A DNA stretch of 64,000 bases from Kryptolebias marmoratus (lineage: Eukaryota > Chordata > Actinopteri > Cyprinodontiformes > Rivulidae), in assembly GCF_001649575.2 (NCBI RefSeq), contig NC_051449.1, forward strand, positions 15,790,359 through 15,854,358. Direction: 5' to 3'. A model generated the notes under the pieces. That model worked only from the letters and a program-made list of their open reading frames with translations. It had not been told where the DNA came from and searched no databases. The position numbers and the translations under genes are program-made. Positions 1-12,690 of the stretch are shown piece by piece; positions within the stretch are counted from its first letter, which is position 1, and the number at the start of each line of letters is the position of its first letter.

Positions 1-949
1 ATACCTGAATGACTGCAGTCTACAGTTTATTGAGGTAAAATGCTCTGTCTGGACCAAATCCTGACCCTCCAGTTATCACGGCATAATTTACACCCTGTGC
101 GCAACATCAGACACCAAGCTTTGCTAGACTGAATGCCACTTGTACAGCGCTTTTTTTTCCTTTTTTTTTTACCTCCGTACCACATTTATTTTATGCCAAA
201 ATAAAGCTGAGAATGGATTATTTACCTTCCTGCCAAAACTACTTAGCAAAAGAACCAGTCAGTCAGAGAATCAACTGGGAAAAAAAGTAGGGAAGAAAGT
301 GGTAAAACAGAGCTGAATTGGCATGCAGGCATTTGTCCATGGTCGAAGAAAGATCAGTGAATCGATAGGCTGATGAAGGGCTGACAGAATGACAGCTCTT
401 AGCTGATTGCTGAAGGGCATTAGGCGAGAGAGGAGGTAAAGAACAGACAGGAGAGTGAGAGGAAGCCTGACAGCCGGCTGTAATGAATGATAATTGTTCA
501 CCAAGTGGACACACTCGGCTTGTGAAGGCCAACACTCACCACAGTTCCTCAGACTTCTGCACAGAGTGCGTCAGTGCAAACACCCACACAAACACTCATG
601 TGCCTGTGTAGCCCCTATAAATACTCATATTGATCTTTTGCTGCTCCACCCACTTTACTCCTAGTTTTGGCGTCTTTGGAGGAGCGCTTCTGGTTAAGTG
701 CCTGCATCATTGGCAGATGCACAAGATTGGAAAGAAAAATGAACCGGAACATTTGACAGTCAGATGCTAAAGTCAGCAGGTATTAGGATTGTACATCTAT
801 CAGTCATTAGTTTCTGACCTGAGATCACCTATAAATACGCTCTATTACACTGCAGAGTCTGATGTAGAGAAGCCTGTAAAATGAAAAACACAGCATAAAA
901 TATATAACGTAAATATCAAGACGTGAAATCTTTGTTTACTGTCTGTAAT
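1..949. other. intergenic, no feature recognised
   Basis: AT-rich sequence with short T runs (150-170). No convincing coding frame or repeat boundary was seen. Confidence 0.5.
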
Positions 950-1459
950 TACTGTATTTTCCAGACTATTAGGCGCACTTAAAAGCCTTTAATTTCTCAA
1001 AAACAACAGGGCACCTTATAATCCTGAGTGCCTTATATATGTATGAAGTCGTAATGTTTTAGTACGACTTTGGTAAACTACAAAGCCGCACCGCTTGTAG
1101 CATTAAGGCTTAGTTATAGCCGCGCAAGGCTCTGTGCATGGCTCCGCGCCTGGCACACAGACCTGAGCAAGGCGTTTATATTTGACGCTTATGTCGATGC
1201 AGTATCCTTTTGGGAGTTTTGAATCATTTGATTATCTTTGTTTTCTCTCACAGAGGGATCATATAAATGCTGATACAGGTGAACCAGCTCCGCTAGAGCG
1301 CTGAAATCGTCCATTTTGAATGGAATGCGGCGCACGCGGCGCACGAGAATGCGCCTTATAGTCCGGAGTGTTTTATTAATGACACAAGTTTGAAAATGGA
1401 CCGTTCATTGACAGTGTGTTTTATAATCCAGTGCGCCCTATAGTGCGGAAAATACGGTA
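950..1459. mobile_element. MITE-like DNA transposon with TA target duplication
   Basis: The ends are inverted repeats about 29 bp long with 24 matches: the left begins TACTGTATTTTCCAGAC and the complement of the right end begins TACCGTATTTTCCGCAC, both reaching a GGCGCAC motif. Both ends are bounded by TA, as for Tc1/mariner-type insertion. Related subterminal motifs (GCGCCTTATAGTCC at 1351) recur inside. There is no coding capacity. Elements of this kind are common in fish genomes. Confidence 0.8.
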
Positions 1460-2879
1460 CTGCTGTTCTTTAAGCAGCCCTATAAAATCTGTTTTTATTT
1501 CCCCTGATTTAATTTTTTTCCATTTTCATTTTTCTAAATTCAATGTTTAATGATGTAGCCACAAATCTTCACCTAATACGTATCTTTTTTAAATCAGTAG
1601 GAAAGCACTGAAGAACTGAATTAAAAAGATTACCTTTAAAAATAATGACCAGATTTTGATGAAAGTTTCAGGAAATGTTGGGTGAGTGCTTCTAGTTTTT
1701 AATGCAATACTCCTGTTTTTCAGTGCACTAAATCAACAGAAAAATGGAAGCCTATCAGTACAGCCACAGTGGTGAGATCAGTAAAGCGTGCAGCTGAGAG
1801 AGCTAAATGTTACACGCTGTGCAACGATTGTAATTGTAGCATGCAGTTGTAATCATTAGTGGTATTATTTAGTTTTAAGCAGCAAATCTTTTAAACCAAA
1901 TAAAGTGCCCCAGACTAACGGTCAATGAGCGAACCAAAACAAACCACTCCTCTCCTCTTAAGGCCTCTTCAGGTAAAGGCGTAATAGTCAAGAGAACCTA
2001 TTATTGAAGCACAACTTAAAATAAAAATGAACTTTTAAAGACCAGAGCTGTAAAAAGACTCTATATTGCTATTTTAAAAAATTGAAAGAAAAACATTTCC
2101 TTTAACAGAAAGTTTCAAAACTTTAGCTCAGCCATTCATTAGGAAATGGGAAAAGGGCAGTAAGATAAAACGTATCATTATCAGGCAATATAGATGTATG
2201 GTTCATGTTGTTATTGAAAGTAATGAGTAAGTTCAAGGTTTAGCCGAATTATGACTAAATTGACCTCTGAATGTTCACTGGAGCAAAAACCTTACCTCCT
2301 CACTCTCCTCTTCACTAATCTTGATTATAGTAGAGGAGAGTGAATGAACCTTTAATGATGAACTGCTCTGCAGCACAGAGCATGAGTAGTGGCTCTAACT
2401 TTCATACAAAGCAGAGGTTTTGTTTAAACAGCTCCTACCTTCACCGATAAAGTGAAAGAATTTCAGAAAATAACCCAGGCTTAACTAATTCATAAATGTC
2501 AGTAAAATACTTCTGCAGACATGACCTTAACATTTAATAATATTTCATCATTTATTGTTCTGAAATCGGTAACAAACGTTTCTCCAGTTCTCAAACTGTT
2601 TCCCTCTGACAGGAAAGTCTGATGAGTGGAGTCAAAATTTCCTCCCCTCTTCTTGAATGTCAACACATCAGATCTGTCATTTATTTGTAAGTAGTGAACA
2701 CAGTGACTCAATTCAAACAAACAAAACCTCTATTTCCAGGCCACTGCTTGGCTCTGTGTTCCAGTTATGATATTTATGAGTTGTGATCAAATGTTATTTT
2801 AGCGATTTGAGGAAACAAAACCAAAATGAATCGCCTGTTGCCTTGCTTGCCTAAGTTGTAAGCTAAGATCTTGTCGGCT
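1460..2879. other. intergenic, one strong hairpin
   Basis: No gene or repeat family recognised. A perfect 12 bp inverted repeat lies at 2300-2311 and 2332-2343 around a 20 bp loop (arms TCACTCTCCTCT and its complement). Confidence 0.5.
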
Positions 2880-4256
2880 CTGTAAATGCCCGGAGTATGT
2901 GTTGGGGATGACTCTCAGCTACTACCACACCAAATTTTAGCTCAACATCTGTAATAATGACTGCGTTAGAGCCATTTTTGTGTTTGCAAAGCTCTTCTAG
3001 TTGTGGTGGCCACCTTGAACTGGGTTGACTCTAAAAATGTATTCAGTTATAAATGTGCATCCAAGGATTGCTTTCTGAGAGTTTAAGGAAAACCTGTTCA
3101 CCGGTTGATGAAATATTTTGCTAACAGATAGACAAATGAACACACACGTACAGGTCTTTCATGGTGGAAGGCAATAAATATGCAATTAATTGACCATGAA
3201 AGAGAAAACCCAAATCTCTCTTATGCAGCCCTGAAACTTCAACCTCAACCCGAGGGAGGAAAAACAAAACTGATCTGCAGCACTGAAAGTTTTTACTAAC
3301 TAAACCAGGAGCATCTTTGAAAATTATAGCAAAGATATGAGACGATGCAGAGACTACACTAACAAGATCACATAAAAATTCACCAACCATGGCTTTCACA
3401 GCCCTGCATTTCAGAAGCTGTGTTATTTGACAAGAGAGATGTTGTGGCTCAAAAGGTGACGAATGTAAAACGTTCTCGCAAGAAGCAACAGGAACCCGGG
3501 CTGTGACAGGAGAAAGTAGAACAACATTTTCACCACGCCAAGCAACACGTCCCTGCAAAACAAAGAGTGTTTGATAAGTTACTTTGATTCTGAACTGCTT
3601 TTAGTGGGTTGCACATCGAACACCGGCATAAAACTTGAATAAATAAACAAGTCAGTTGACAACTGAGCACTCCTTACAGGAATGAGTATCGCTCGTCACC
3701 TTTCACGTCAGCGTTTTAAACTAAGATTATTTTATGAAATGACAAAGCTGGAGCCATTTAGGTCAAACTTTGAAAATATTATGCAGACTCTCATACAATA
3801 TTGTGAGATGTCACGCTCAGAATTTGCATTGTGAATGACTCTCAGCTTCTACCACATCCAATTTTTGGACAATATCTGTAAAAGTGACTGAATTACCATA
3901 TAACCGTTTTTGTGCTGAAATGGATGGCCTACAAAAGTTAATCAGTTGTACTCTCTGAAAGTTTCATAAAATTCAAACAGCTATTTTGCTAACAGGCAGA
4001 CAGAGTTAACTCCAAATAGGCAAAGTTTTAAACAAAGATCCTAGTAGTGCTCAGAATGTGTGTCTGGGGTTTGCTTTAGCTACAACTTATTTTAATCAAT
4101 ATCTGTTAAATGACAAGAGTTGTAGCCATGTTTGTGTTTTTGCAGTCAGATGACTGCAGCAGCCATTTTAAACATTTTAAATAGGTTTGACTTCCAAAGT
4201 AAAAGCGTTGTAGATGTGAACCACATCCAGTGGTTCATGAGATATTTTGTGAACTG

Positions 4257-4307
<51 letters not shown>

Positions 4308-4310
4308 GGC
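2880..4310 (-). repeat. family X dispersed repeat, three copies in the same orientation
   Basis: Copies at about 2890-3145, 3795-4005 and 4040-4310 share the order CTCAGCTACTACCACACCAA, then TGAGTTATAGCC-like sequence, then GGTGGCCATCTTGAA, then TTGACTCC, then GATATTTTGCTAACAGACAGAC. The third copy ends in the (CA)n tract at 4261. The same unit recurs at least ten more times across the window in both orientations. Confidence 0.75.
4261..4305. repeat. (CA)n microsatellite
   Basis: An uninterrupted AC dinucleotide tract of about 45 bp, growing out of the end of a family X copy. Confidence 0.97.
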
Positions 4311-6339
4311 ATAAATATTGTCATGTTTTTTGTTTTTCATAATAAAACACATCAAGCCATCATAAATAGGTTGTGTTTAAGCAAATAGATGTGACACTAC
4401 AGGATAATTAAGTGATCCAGGTTTTAAAGAGGCAGATATTTGTATGATCCGTTATTATTTGCTCACAGTTTATTTGACTGACATGGTGCAAAGAAAGGAA
4501 AAAAAAGTCTTTCCTTTGGTCTGGCTTAGATCATTAAACCGGTTTACTTATTTGACCAAAGAGTATGAAAAATTCGACACTTGTGAGCTGATGAAACCGC
4601 CCGCCATCGACATGTTGGAGCAGCTGTCAATCATTGTCAACAAGAAGGAATGACATGAAAATAAGAGTTACACTGAACTGGATTCTACTCACTTTGGTAA
4701 TTCTGACTTTATGTATTCATCCTTACCTTACTTTCCATTCATCACCTTACCTTTTATAAAAGGGGTTGTGACAATGAAGATAGAAAAGGAGATTGACAAA
4801 TTGACAGTCTGGGGCCAATAGCAGTCACAACAAAAAGATGACAAAAGTATGCCAAATCAAAAGAAAGAAAAAAAAAAGGAACAAGGGCATCTCAGTTTAA
4901 CTTAAAGAAATGCAAAACCAAGATCTATAAAGACTGAAACCAAAAACACAGAAAGCCTGTAATTCAAGGAACAAAGGAGAAGGCAGCCTGAGGAATTGCG
5001 CAGTGAGGTTTCTTCCCTTCCTCAGATCCTGAGGACAAATAATCGAACAGGGGCCTTACTGCAAGCTTAAAATGAATGACAGAAAGGAAGGAAGTACGAG
5101 CTGACATGGCTCAATCTGCTCTGACTCCCTCAGGCTATTGCATTTAGATTACTGAGAATCAGCATCAAGACTCCTTCTAATGGGCGTTGCTAATTTTAAG
5201 GCACACAATTAAAGGGCAGGGAAATAGCTTAGAATTCCCGTCACTATTTATAAAGGTTTCAATAAGTGCAAATGAACACTAGACTTTTCAGACAGAATAT
5301 TAATAAAGAAAAAACTAAAACTGATCAGGGCTTAACGTAAGATGCAGTAATAAGAGTAGATATTTCATTGTGTAAGAAATTATTTCCACTTTAACGTTTG
5401 ACTAGTTGATCAGTAAATGCTAATTTAGCCATCCATGTCTGACCCAGGAAACAATTCTCAAGAAGAAGATGCAAAATTATACAAGGCTGTGTGCAAATTG
5501 ACATCTTGGCTAGAAGATTCCACCACATAAATAGTCAAGATCAGTTAACCCAATATTTGTAGACACTGTTTCTGACTGAGTTTGACCTGCAGAATCAAAG
5601 CCGAAAGCCAAGCTACTGCACTGATGGATGATTTAGCTCAGAAGTTGTTTTTTTTTTCTTTTAACTTATAAAGAAAACACCATATAGACATTTCAACAAG
5701 GTTAAAAAATTGATATACTGTGTATGTTAGAGGTAGACTTTGAAATATTAAAAAAAGGTTGCTATCAGGTCTGCTGATAAGAGAAAGAGATACACATGGA
5801 AACAAGTGACCATCATCACAGGGATGGTTTTAGACAGCAAAACCCACCTATTAAGTATCAAAAGCCTGTGGATCCCGCTACCATTAGCTAGTAAAGCAGC
5901 AACAATCAAAACATCTAGACCGTTGTTACTGGAATTATTAGTCATTCTAAACCCTACACAGACACACCTCCACGCACCGATTCACACTCCTGATGGTTGA
6001 AGATCATACAAAACAGTTTACTATTACAACGATGTGGCTTGCCTACCCTGATGCTAGATTTAGTCTTCAATAAAGTAAATTATGCAATTAGGATTTCATC
6101 TTGAGATATCCTTTTTGTAGAGCAAATGTGTTCTGGCACCTGTAAGCAGCCATCTTCTCTATATGGTATGCCTAAAATGCCCTGATAGAACAAAAAAAAA
6201 AGCAAGGTAAACATTTTCATATAAATTTAATAAACTAAAGACATAGCATCATATGAAGGAATGCATATCACCCACCACCTTTCCTGCCAGAGTTTTGGTC
6301 AAATATTGAAAATAACATTATGCACAATCTCATACAATA
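4311..6339. other. intergenic, possible regulatory block near 5190-5260
   Basis: No gene seen. 5190-5260 is repeat-free, with ACACAATTAAAGGGCAGG and CTATTTATAAAGG, and could be non-coding functional sequence, but there is no direct support. Confidence 0.3.
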
Positions 6340-6450
6340 ATGCACGTACCACTTGGAGTAAGTGCTGCGAATAACTCTCAGCTACTACCACATGAAACTT
6401 TTTGCTCAATATCTCTAAAATTGCATGAGGTAGCCTATAGCCATTTTTTC
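6340..6450 (-). repeat. family X fragment
   Basis: AATAACTCTCAGCTACTACCA and the following GCTCAATATCTCTAAAATTG, then GTAGCCTATAGCCATTTTT, match the first third of the family X unit; the rest is missing. Confidence 0.6.
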
Positions 6451-7299
6451 CTCACTTGCCCTTAAAATAAGAGCTCTCTTTCCTAGTTTCGTCAAATGGG
6501 ACTAATAAACTTATCCCATGCAGTGCTTGTACTTAAATCTCCAATCAAGTGGGTAAAAAGCAAAAACACAGCATTTTGGAAGACCCTGTAAGTTCACTTT
6601 TACCACTGATTCTGAGTGATCATTTATATCTGATAATGCACTGTTTCATTCAAGGTTCATCGGTTCTGATCTGAGCTACTTTTAAACCTTTCTATGTTCT
6701 TTGCTGTCAAGAGATTCACTCTGAGTGATTGTGAGAGGTATGTGACAAGCAAGAGACAGAAGCAAGGGAAAAAAGAGAGAATAGGAAAAAAAAAGCATAT
6801 CAGTGTTTTTGAGTGGAGGGAAATCAGTAAAGTGTGACAGCATATTCCTGGAGCAGGGCTTTGTGTTTGAGAGTGAGAACGCAACAGGAGAGAAGAAAAA
6901 GTGCTGAGTGTGTGAGCGATTTTTCAAAAGTAGAGAAATGCATCCGAGTCTCCCTTCAGTGTCAAATTTGCAACTTCCAGTCTTGTGCAGAAGTCGCCAC
7001 CTGTTGTTTCACGGAGCTCCTTATTTTGTCACTTGCTTTCTGTTGACAAGTGCTGGTATTGATTGATGGGCCCCTGAGGACAAAACACAGAAAATACAAA
7101 AGCAGAACTTTCTAAACATATATATTTCAATTGGAGCATAGTAAAACATGAAAAAATGCAGAATAGTATTTACATTCACTGACAAAAAAACAGCCTTAAG
7201 CACCCAGAAGAAATGGTCTGATTTGTATAGAATTGGGTCCACATGAAAGCCATTGATGGATGTAAATGATTCTATTTGCAAGGAGTGGCACGCCTTGAC

Positions 7300-8360
7300 T
7301 GTGCACCCGAAGGCATAAATGTGGCATCATGAGCGATAGTGTTAGACAAGTACTGGAGCAACCAGCAGTCAAAACAGTAAAGGACACAAATACAAATGCA
7401 ACCACACACATCAGAAAGGTTCCAGTTGTCTGAGACAGACAACATCAAGGGAACATTGGCATATTGTGCGCCAAGCATAACAGAACCCCATCATGTCTGC
7501 GCCTGCAATCCAGACACAGGTACTGGACTCCTTAAACATCCCATGTCATCCCACATTGAGTCTCGATGACTTGCACCAGCGAGATATCAGGTTCACCATC
7601 CCATGCATGGACCACTGTTAATACCACAGCAGACACTTGAGTTTGGAGTGGTGTGGAAGGCGTGGCCTGATGACAAGGGGCATCATATCTCGTTCAGTAA
7701 TGAATCTTGGTTCTGTATTTCCGTGAGCAATTATCATTTGTGTGTGTATGGCCTAGCAGAGGGTAGTGGACCAATCAGGCCAGTGTTAGACATATCGGAG
7801 TTGCTCTCATTGTTTGGTGTAGGGTATGACTTCTGGCTACCTCTGGTGGTGTCTCAGTGCTACTTCAGTGACATTCTGCACCTGCATGTCTCTTACCCCT
7901 CTTGAAACATCACCCCGGTACAGTCTTTCAACAGGACGGCTTGTGTCCACCCACACCACGTCTACGGACTGCCTGTGTTATGTTGAGGTCAGTCAGGTCC
8001 TCCGATCTTTCCACAATCATACATGTGCTCAGCTCAGATGTCATCTCTTTCACTGCTGATCTGCTGGATCTGAAGGGCTAGATATAACAGCTGTGGAACA
8101 ACTTGATGCAGAAGAGTATACAAGGGCTGTGTGATTCCATTCTGTACTAAATTGCCACTTGTATCCAGGCCCGAGGGGATGCCGCACACCATTGACATGG
8201 GACTTGCAGTGTGCTTGTGCAGTGAAATTCCACTTTTCAACCAGTGTAACATTTTATACTCTGTTTTTCTGCCATTAAACAAGCATTCAACACCATGGGA
8301 GGGTATTTCCACCTTGAAACTTGGCTGTATCAGCGCTGTCTGGCCTCAGAGAAAAGCATA
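7300..8360 (+). pseudogene. dead Tc1/mariner-type transposase
   Basis: A decayed frame reads ...VWKAWPDDKGHHISFSNESWF, aligning with the catalytic WxxVxFSDESRF region of Tc1-like transposases; the catalytic Asp is Asn here (SNES). Downstream, out-of-frame pieces VFQQD, LWNNL and CIQARGDAAHH correspond to the family's VFQQDNARPH, LWNxIPQ and CIQARGGHTRY blocks in the right order. Stops and frameshifts abound. Inverted terminal repeats were not located, so the limits are approximate. Confidence 0.7.
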
Positions 8361-11169
8361 GTAATAACACAATGAGTCATGTTGCATGGACATCTAATAC
8401 TTTTTTATGTTATTCAATATCAAGTGTTAGGAGTCAGTACTTGCAGAAAGGTACTTGGGAAGAAACAGCAAGTAAATAAAGTGTTAATACTAACACACAT
8501 TGTAGAATTGAGGACTTATGTAGAGATGCTGTCTGTGTAGTGAGTGATTTTACTCATCTTTTCCATTCTGCATCACTACAAAACTACAGCTGTAAATAGT
8601 GAAAGACTTTACTCACACGATGGGCAAACTAGTAGAGTAATGAAAAATGAAACTAACAACAAAAAATGATGCGAGGTCGAAGCTAACTCCCTTCACATGT
8701 AATTATTTACAAATCTCTTTGCATGAAAATGCCACAATCTGGGAAATGTGAGTAATGACAACAATAAACACTTGTTGAAAATGTTACCAAGCATTTGCTA
8801 ACTAAGAAGGGTTGTTAATTTGTCTAGGAAGTAAAATTTATTTGTATAAGATGTACATGAACATAAACAATCCTTTGAAAATGTAGTTAAAAACAACTTG
8901 GTAAAGGTTTTGTTTTCATGATCAGTTTATGAAACATACAAAAGCTGGTCGAGGAAAGTATTCATTTTTTTCTACAATTCAAGCCATTATCAAGACATTT
9001 GAAGTAGTCAGCCGAAGCTGTCATTTGTTTTTTATCAAGCTGCTTCTGAGTTTCATTTACCTTCCATTTATATGAAAAAATTGTGTAAAAGAGTGGGGAA
9101 AAAAGATAGAGAAAAGGAAGGTTAAGTAGAGGTCAATATTGAAATGCAAACTAAAATTATTTTGATATGTTGACTTGTATGTTTGACAGAAAAATGGTTT
9201 TTGGGTTCCACTTGTCGGAGCACGTTTAATCCTGTGACCCCCTCGGGGCTGTCTGACAGTTTACAGCTTTTTTTTTCCCCCTCAAAAATTACACGTCTCC
9301 CATCATAATGTTGCTTGTCACACTTTTGCTTGTCAAACAAGTCATTTCACTGACAGCTTCCCAGCTACCTGACGTTGCCTGACCAGTTTTTGTTTTTGTT
9401 TTTACGCTCATTATGCTCACTGATAACACATGATTTTTAAAACAAAAATGGTTCAAGAGATAGATTTAATTTAAACGTTTCTTCTCTTGGAAAATAGGAT
9501 ACAAAACCTTTTGCACAAGCCTGCAGCAGTTGCAGTGTTTCGTGTGTCTTCTCGAAACAGCACCCGCACAAACAGAACATTAGCACAGTGGCACAGTCTA
9601 TCATAAGAACTTATCTCGGCAAAGGGCGTATATCCAGGGCTTTGGAGTGTAGGTCAATTGAATCAGGGCTTAAAATAGTGCTTCACCCATTTATCATTGC
9701 TATAAAACTTTCAAACACAAGATGGTTGAGAAAAAAAAGGTTCAAGATCAACACAGCAGGACCGCAGATGTCATTTTTACCTAAATACATTTTCATTAAA
9801 AAGTTATGTTTTAAAAAAAAAAAACATAATGCACCATGTCCGCTCCTGACAAATTCTTGCTCCCTTTATTTTTCCTCAAACTGCCTCGTATCGCTGATTC
9901 CTCTCCTTGAGTCATTTCCTCACATCCTAGTCCCCTCAAACTGAGACAGAAGGAGGCAGGAACAGTCCTGAAGAGAGAGAGGACAAAATGACAGGCATTT
10001 ATCAAAGTGAAACATCGGTTTCAGCTCAGTCATTTTAATTTGTGCTCATTTAAAAATAAACACCATCTGTGGCAACTTGTTTTGTTACAGCATGTAACTA
10101 TGTTTTTATTATTTATGCCCAATGACCATTACATGGATTTTTGATAACTTGCTGTATATTTATTTCTAATTCCATTTATAGTAAGAGCGGGGGCATGGCA
10201 TTGCAGACATGGAAAAATCTGAATCAAGCACAGGAAACTTATCTCGTGTACACGCAATAATGTCTTGTCTGACCAAAAAATATATGCATCTGTCCAAAAA
10301 CAAACAATTAAAGTGAAATGTGTTACTAGACGGTATTAATAAACTAGCCCTGAGTTGGATTTTGTCTAATAAAATCAGACTGTGAACCTAAATTAATACC
10401 CCTTCCTTCACTTTGTAATACATTGTCTCAATTTATGAAAGTAGTCCAGCTTCATATGTCAGCAAGTAATAACTCCTGCTTTGGCAGCTGTTCAACAAAA
10501 CTGCTTTATAAGGATCCTAACAACGAGAAAATGAATTATATACTTCGATTTACCTGTCCAGAAAGACTAAACTCCAAGAAGCTCCTAAAGGAATCACTCC
10601 TTCTGTTGCAGCAGTTTATTAGAATAAATTTAATGATGGTCCCCGTATTTGTGACATGCTCTGGTGCTGGCACTAAAAACAAATGCTGGTTGAGACTTCT
10701 GGCAGTATTTGTAGAAGCTAAAAAAACAATGGGGCTTAAAAAAAAAGCTTTAATCATAAACTGACAGCTGTCTTAAAAAGTCCCACACTTCATCATTACA
10801 GGCCTGCTTTAAAATGCACTACCGCTCTGAAGACATGAAAAGCGTGTTTATTCAAATACCCACAGCGTTCATGCATATATCACCATATTGTAAATAAAGT
10901 ATGGTGACAGGGGGAGAGAAAAGTACATACTGTATTTCTCTCAGGAAGGTAGTGTTTTCTACACTTTGTGCTTCATTGGGTTGTGTCTTTATCCATAATC
11001 TGACACAGTTTCACTGCTTTATGAAACTTATGCAAAGGAAGTGTGGCGTTATGGCTGGAAACTGTGTAACTATGTATAGTAAGGGTGTGAGGAGATCCTG
11101 TGGCACAAGATCTTGGAAGACTGAAACATTACAAGGTTCCTTGTTGAATTGAACACCATCTCTTGTCCC
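8361..11169. other. intergenic, no feature recognised
   Basis: AT-rich DNA without a supportable gene. A 113-codon frame at 10423-10764 shows no family motif and is treated as chance. Confidence 0.5.
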
Positions 11170-11292
11170 CCCCCAAAAATCTGACTTTGTCTGGTGAAGA
11201 TGTCTCCACTGCTTTAAATCGTTTGTGTGACAGCACTTTGAGTCGCCTCGTGCTAAAAAGTGCTATATAAATAAATGTACCTACCTACCTAC
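11170..11292 (+). mobile_element. L2-type LINE 3' tail
   Basis: CAGCACTTTGAGTCGCCTCG followed by GTGCTATATAAATAAATG and a terminal (TACC)n tail at 11275-11292 is the 3' end signature of fish L2-type LINEs. The 5' part is missing, as expected of a truncated insertion. A reverse-orientation relative lies at 51030-51115. Confidence 0.65.
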
Positions 11293-11435
11293 AGCAGTTC
11301 AGAAAACCTGTCAGGCACTAGGACAACACAGCACGCCCCTAAAGTCATGTTGTGAAGGTAGCTCCCCCCTACAGCTCGAGCCTCCTCTGCGGGGACCAGT
11401 GGGGACCACTTAAACAGCACATCACCATTGATCTC

Positions 11436-11500
11436 AAGTAGGGCTGCAGCTATCAAATACCTTTAGTAATCGAGTACTAATCAAGTAATTAAATATACAT
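11436..11500 (+). mobile_element. possible hAT-type element fragment
   Basis: TAGGGCTGCAGCTATCAAAT followed by AGTAATCGAGTACTAATC resembles the terminus of a common fish hAT-like repeat (GGGCTGCAAC...ATCGAGT). Only one end is visible. Confidence 0.35.
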
Positions 11501-12284
11501 GTGCTACACCAGTTCTTCCCAATCCTTTATCCTAAAAGACCTACAATAAAAGCTGCGCCGCCCCTCTCCACCACCAGAACTGCATATGGAGGCACACTAC
11601 AAAGAGCAATTTGTTTATTTATTATATATTCATTAGAAACTCTTCCAGAACATTTTTTTTAAATATATTAAAACACAAACAGTCAGCTGGATCTTGTATG
11701 CTTCAGTCCTGGGATGAGATGTCAGTGTGTTTGTGACAGTCTGATACAGGCTTTCTTTGGTGGCACAGTTTCTGTCAGGTACATAGAGCTGAATAGGAGA
11801 AATACTTGAAACTTTGTGTTTGGCCTGAGTGCAACATCCTGTCATTTGACAACCAAAAGCTGTTTGTCTTTGTTCTGGAAATATTTGACACTTAATTGGT
11901 TAGAACGCAGAAGAGCTCCTCAGCAGAGCAGAGATATTGCAACTCCTCTCTCCTTCCATAAAAATGTGTCAGCTTCGGTGAAACAGGACTTAATTTTCCC
12001 TCAAAGCAAGCTGCGAGTCCATGTGTAAAGATGCACCTGATTGTTCCATCTTTGGTGTGCATTGTTACAGCTCCTGGCTGACATTTTTCTAGCCCCGCAC
12101 TCCAGTTTGTGCAGGATTATTCAGGATGCTGCATCCCTTGTTGGTCTCAGTAAAAACTGATTGTGTTTGCAGAGATTTTCATGTTATTCTATGGTATTGT
12201 GCTATTGCAGTGAGCTAATTTGAGCTTACTGTAGAGTACATTTACCTTTGTTCTGTTTGCCACAGTTTTTCCTTGTTATTATTG

Positions 12285-12690
12285 CCCACCAATGAAAGGC
12301 AAAGGCAGACAATTGTTTTTGCCTGTGTCTGTGTGTGTACGTATGTTTGTGTGTCTGTCTGTAACCAAAATATCTAATAAATTTTAATGAAAATTGCATG
12401 AAGTAATCATTAGGTCTACATCTACGACTACAACTTTTGGATCAATTTAAGACGGCCACAGCTGAATAACATTAGAAAACACTTATATGGCTGCAACTTA
12501 GTCAGTTTTACAGATATTGTGCTTAAATACGTTGTGGTAGTAGCTGAGAGTCCCTGTGAGTGTGACATCTTGCAAAATCCCATAAAATCATGCATAACAC
12601 TGTTTAAAGGTTTGACCAAAACCTTTCTACATAAAAAAAGCTCAGTTGAAAATTTTGGCATGTAAGAACGCAGGCACTATGTGTTCCTTC
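12285..12690 (+). repeat. family X dispersed repeat, near-complete copy
   Basis: The unit in forward orientation runs from CACCAATGAAAGGCAAAGGC through CTGTCTGTAACCAAAATATC, GGCCACAGCTGAATAAC, TCAGTTTTACAGATATTG and GTGGTAGTAGCTGAGAGTC to TTTGACC and TTTTGGCATGTAAG. It serves as a reference copy of about 400 bp. Confidence 0.75.

Noticed and set aside
3121..3558. 145-codon minus-strand frame
   Set aside because: It starts at the edge of a family X copy, shows no protein family signature and no splice-bounded structure.
4444..4653. 69-codon plus-strand frame with a fairly protein-like C-terminus
   Set aside because: Too short, with no family resemblance and no splice sites that extend it convincingly.
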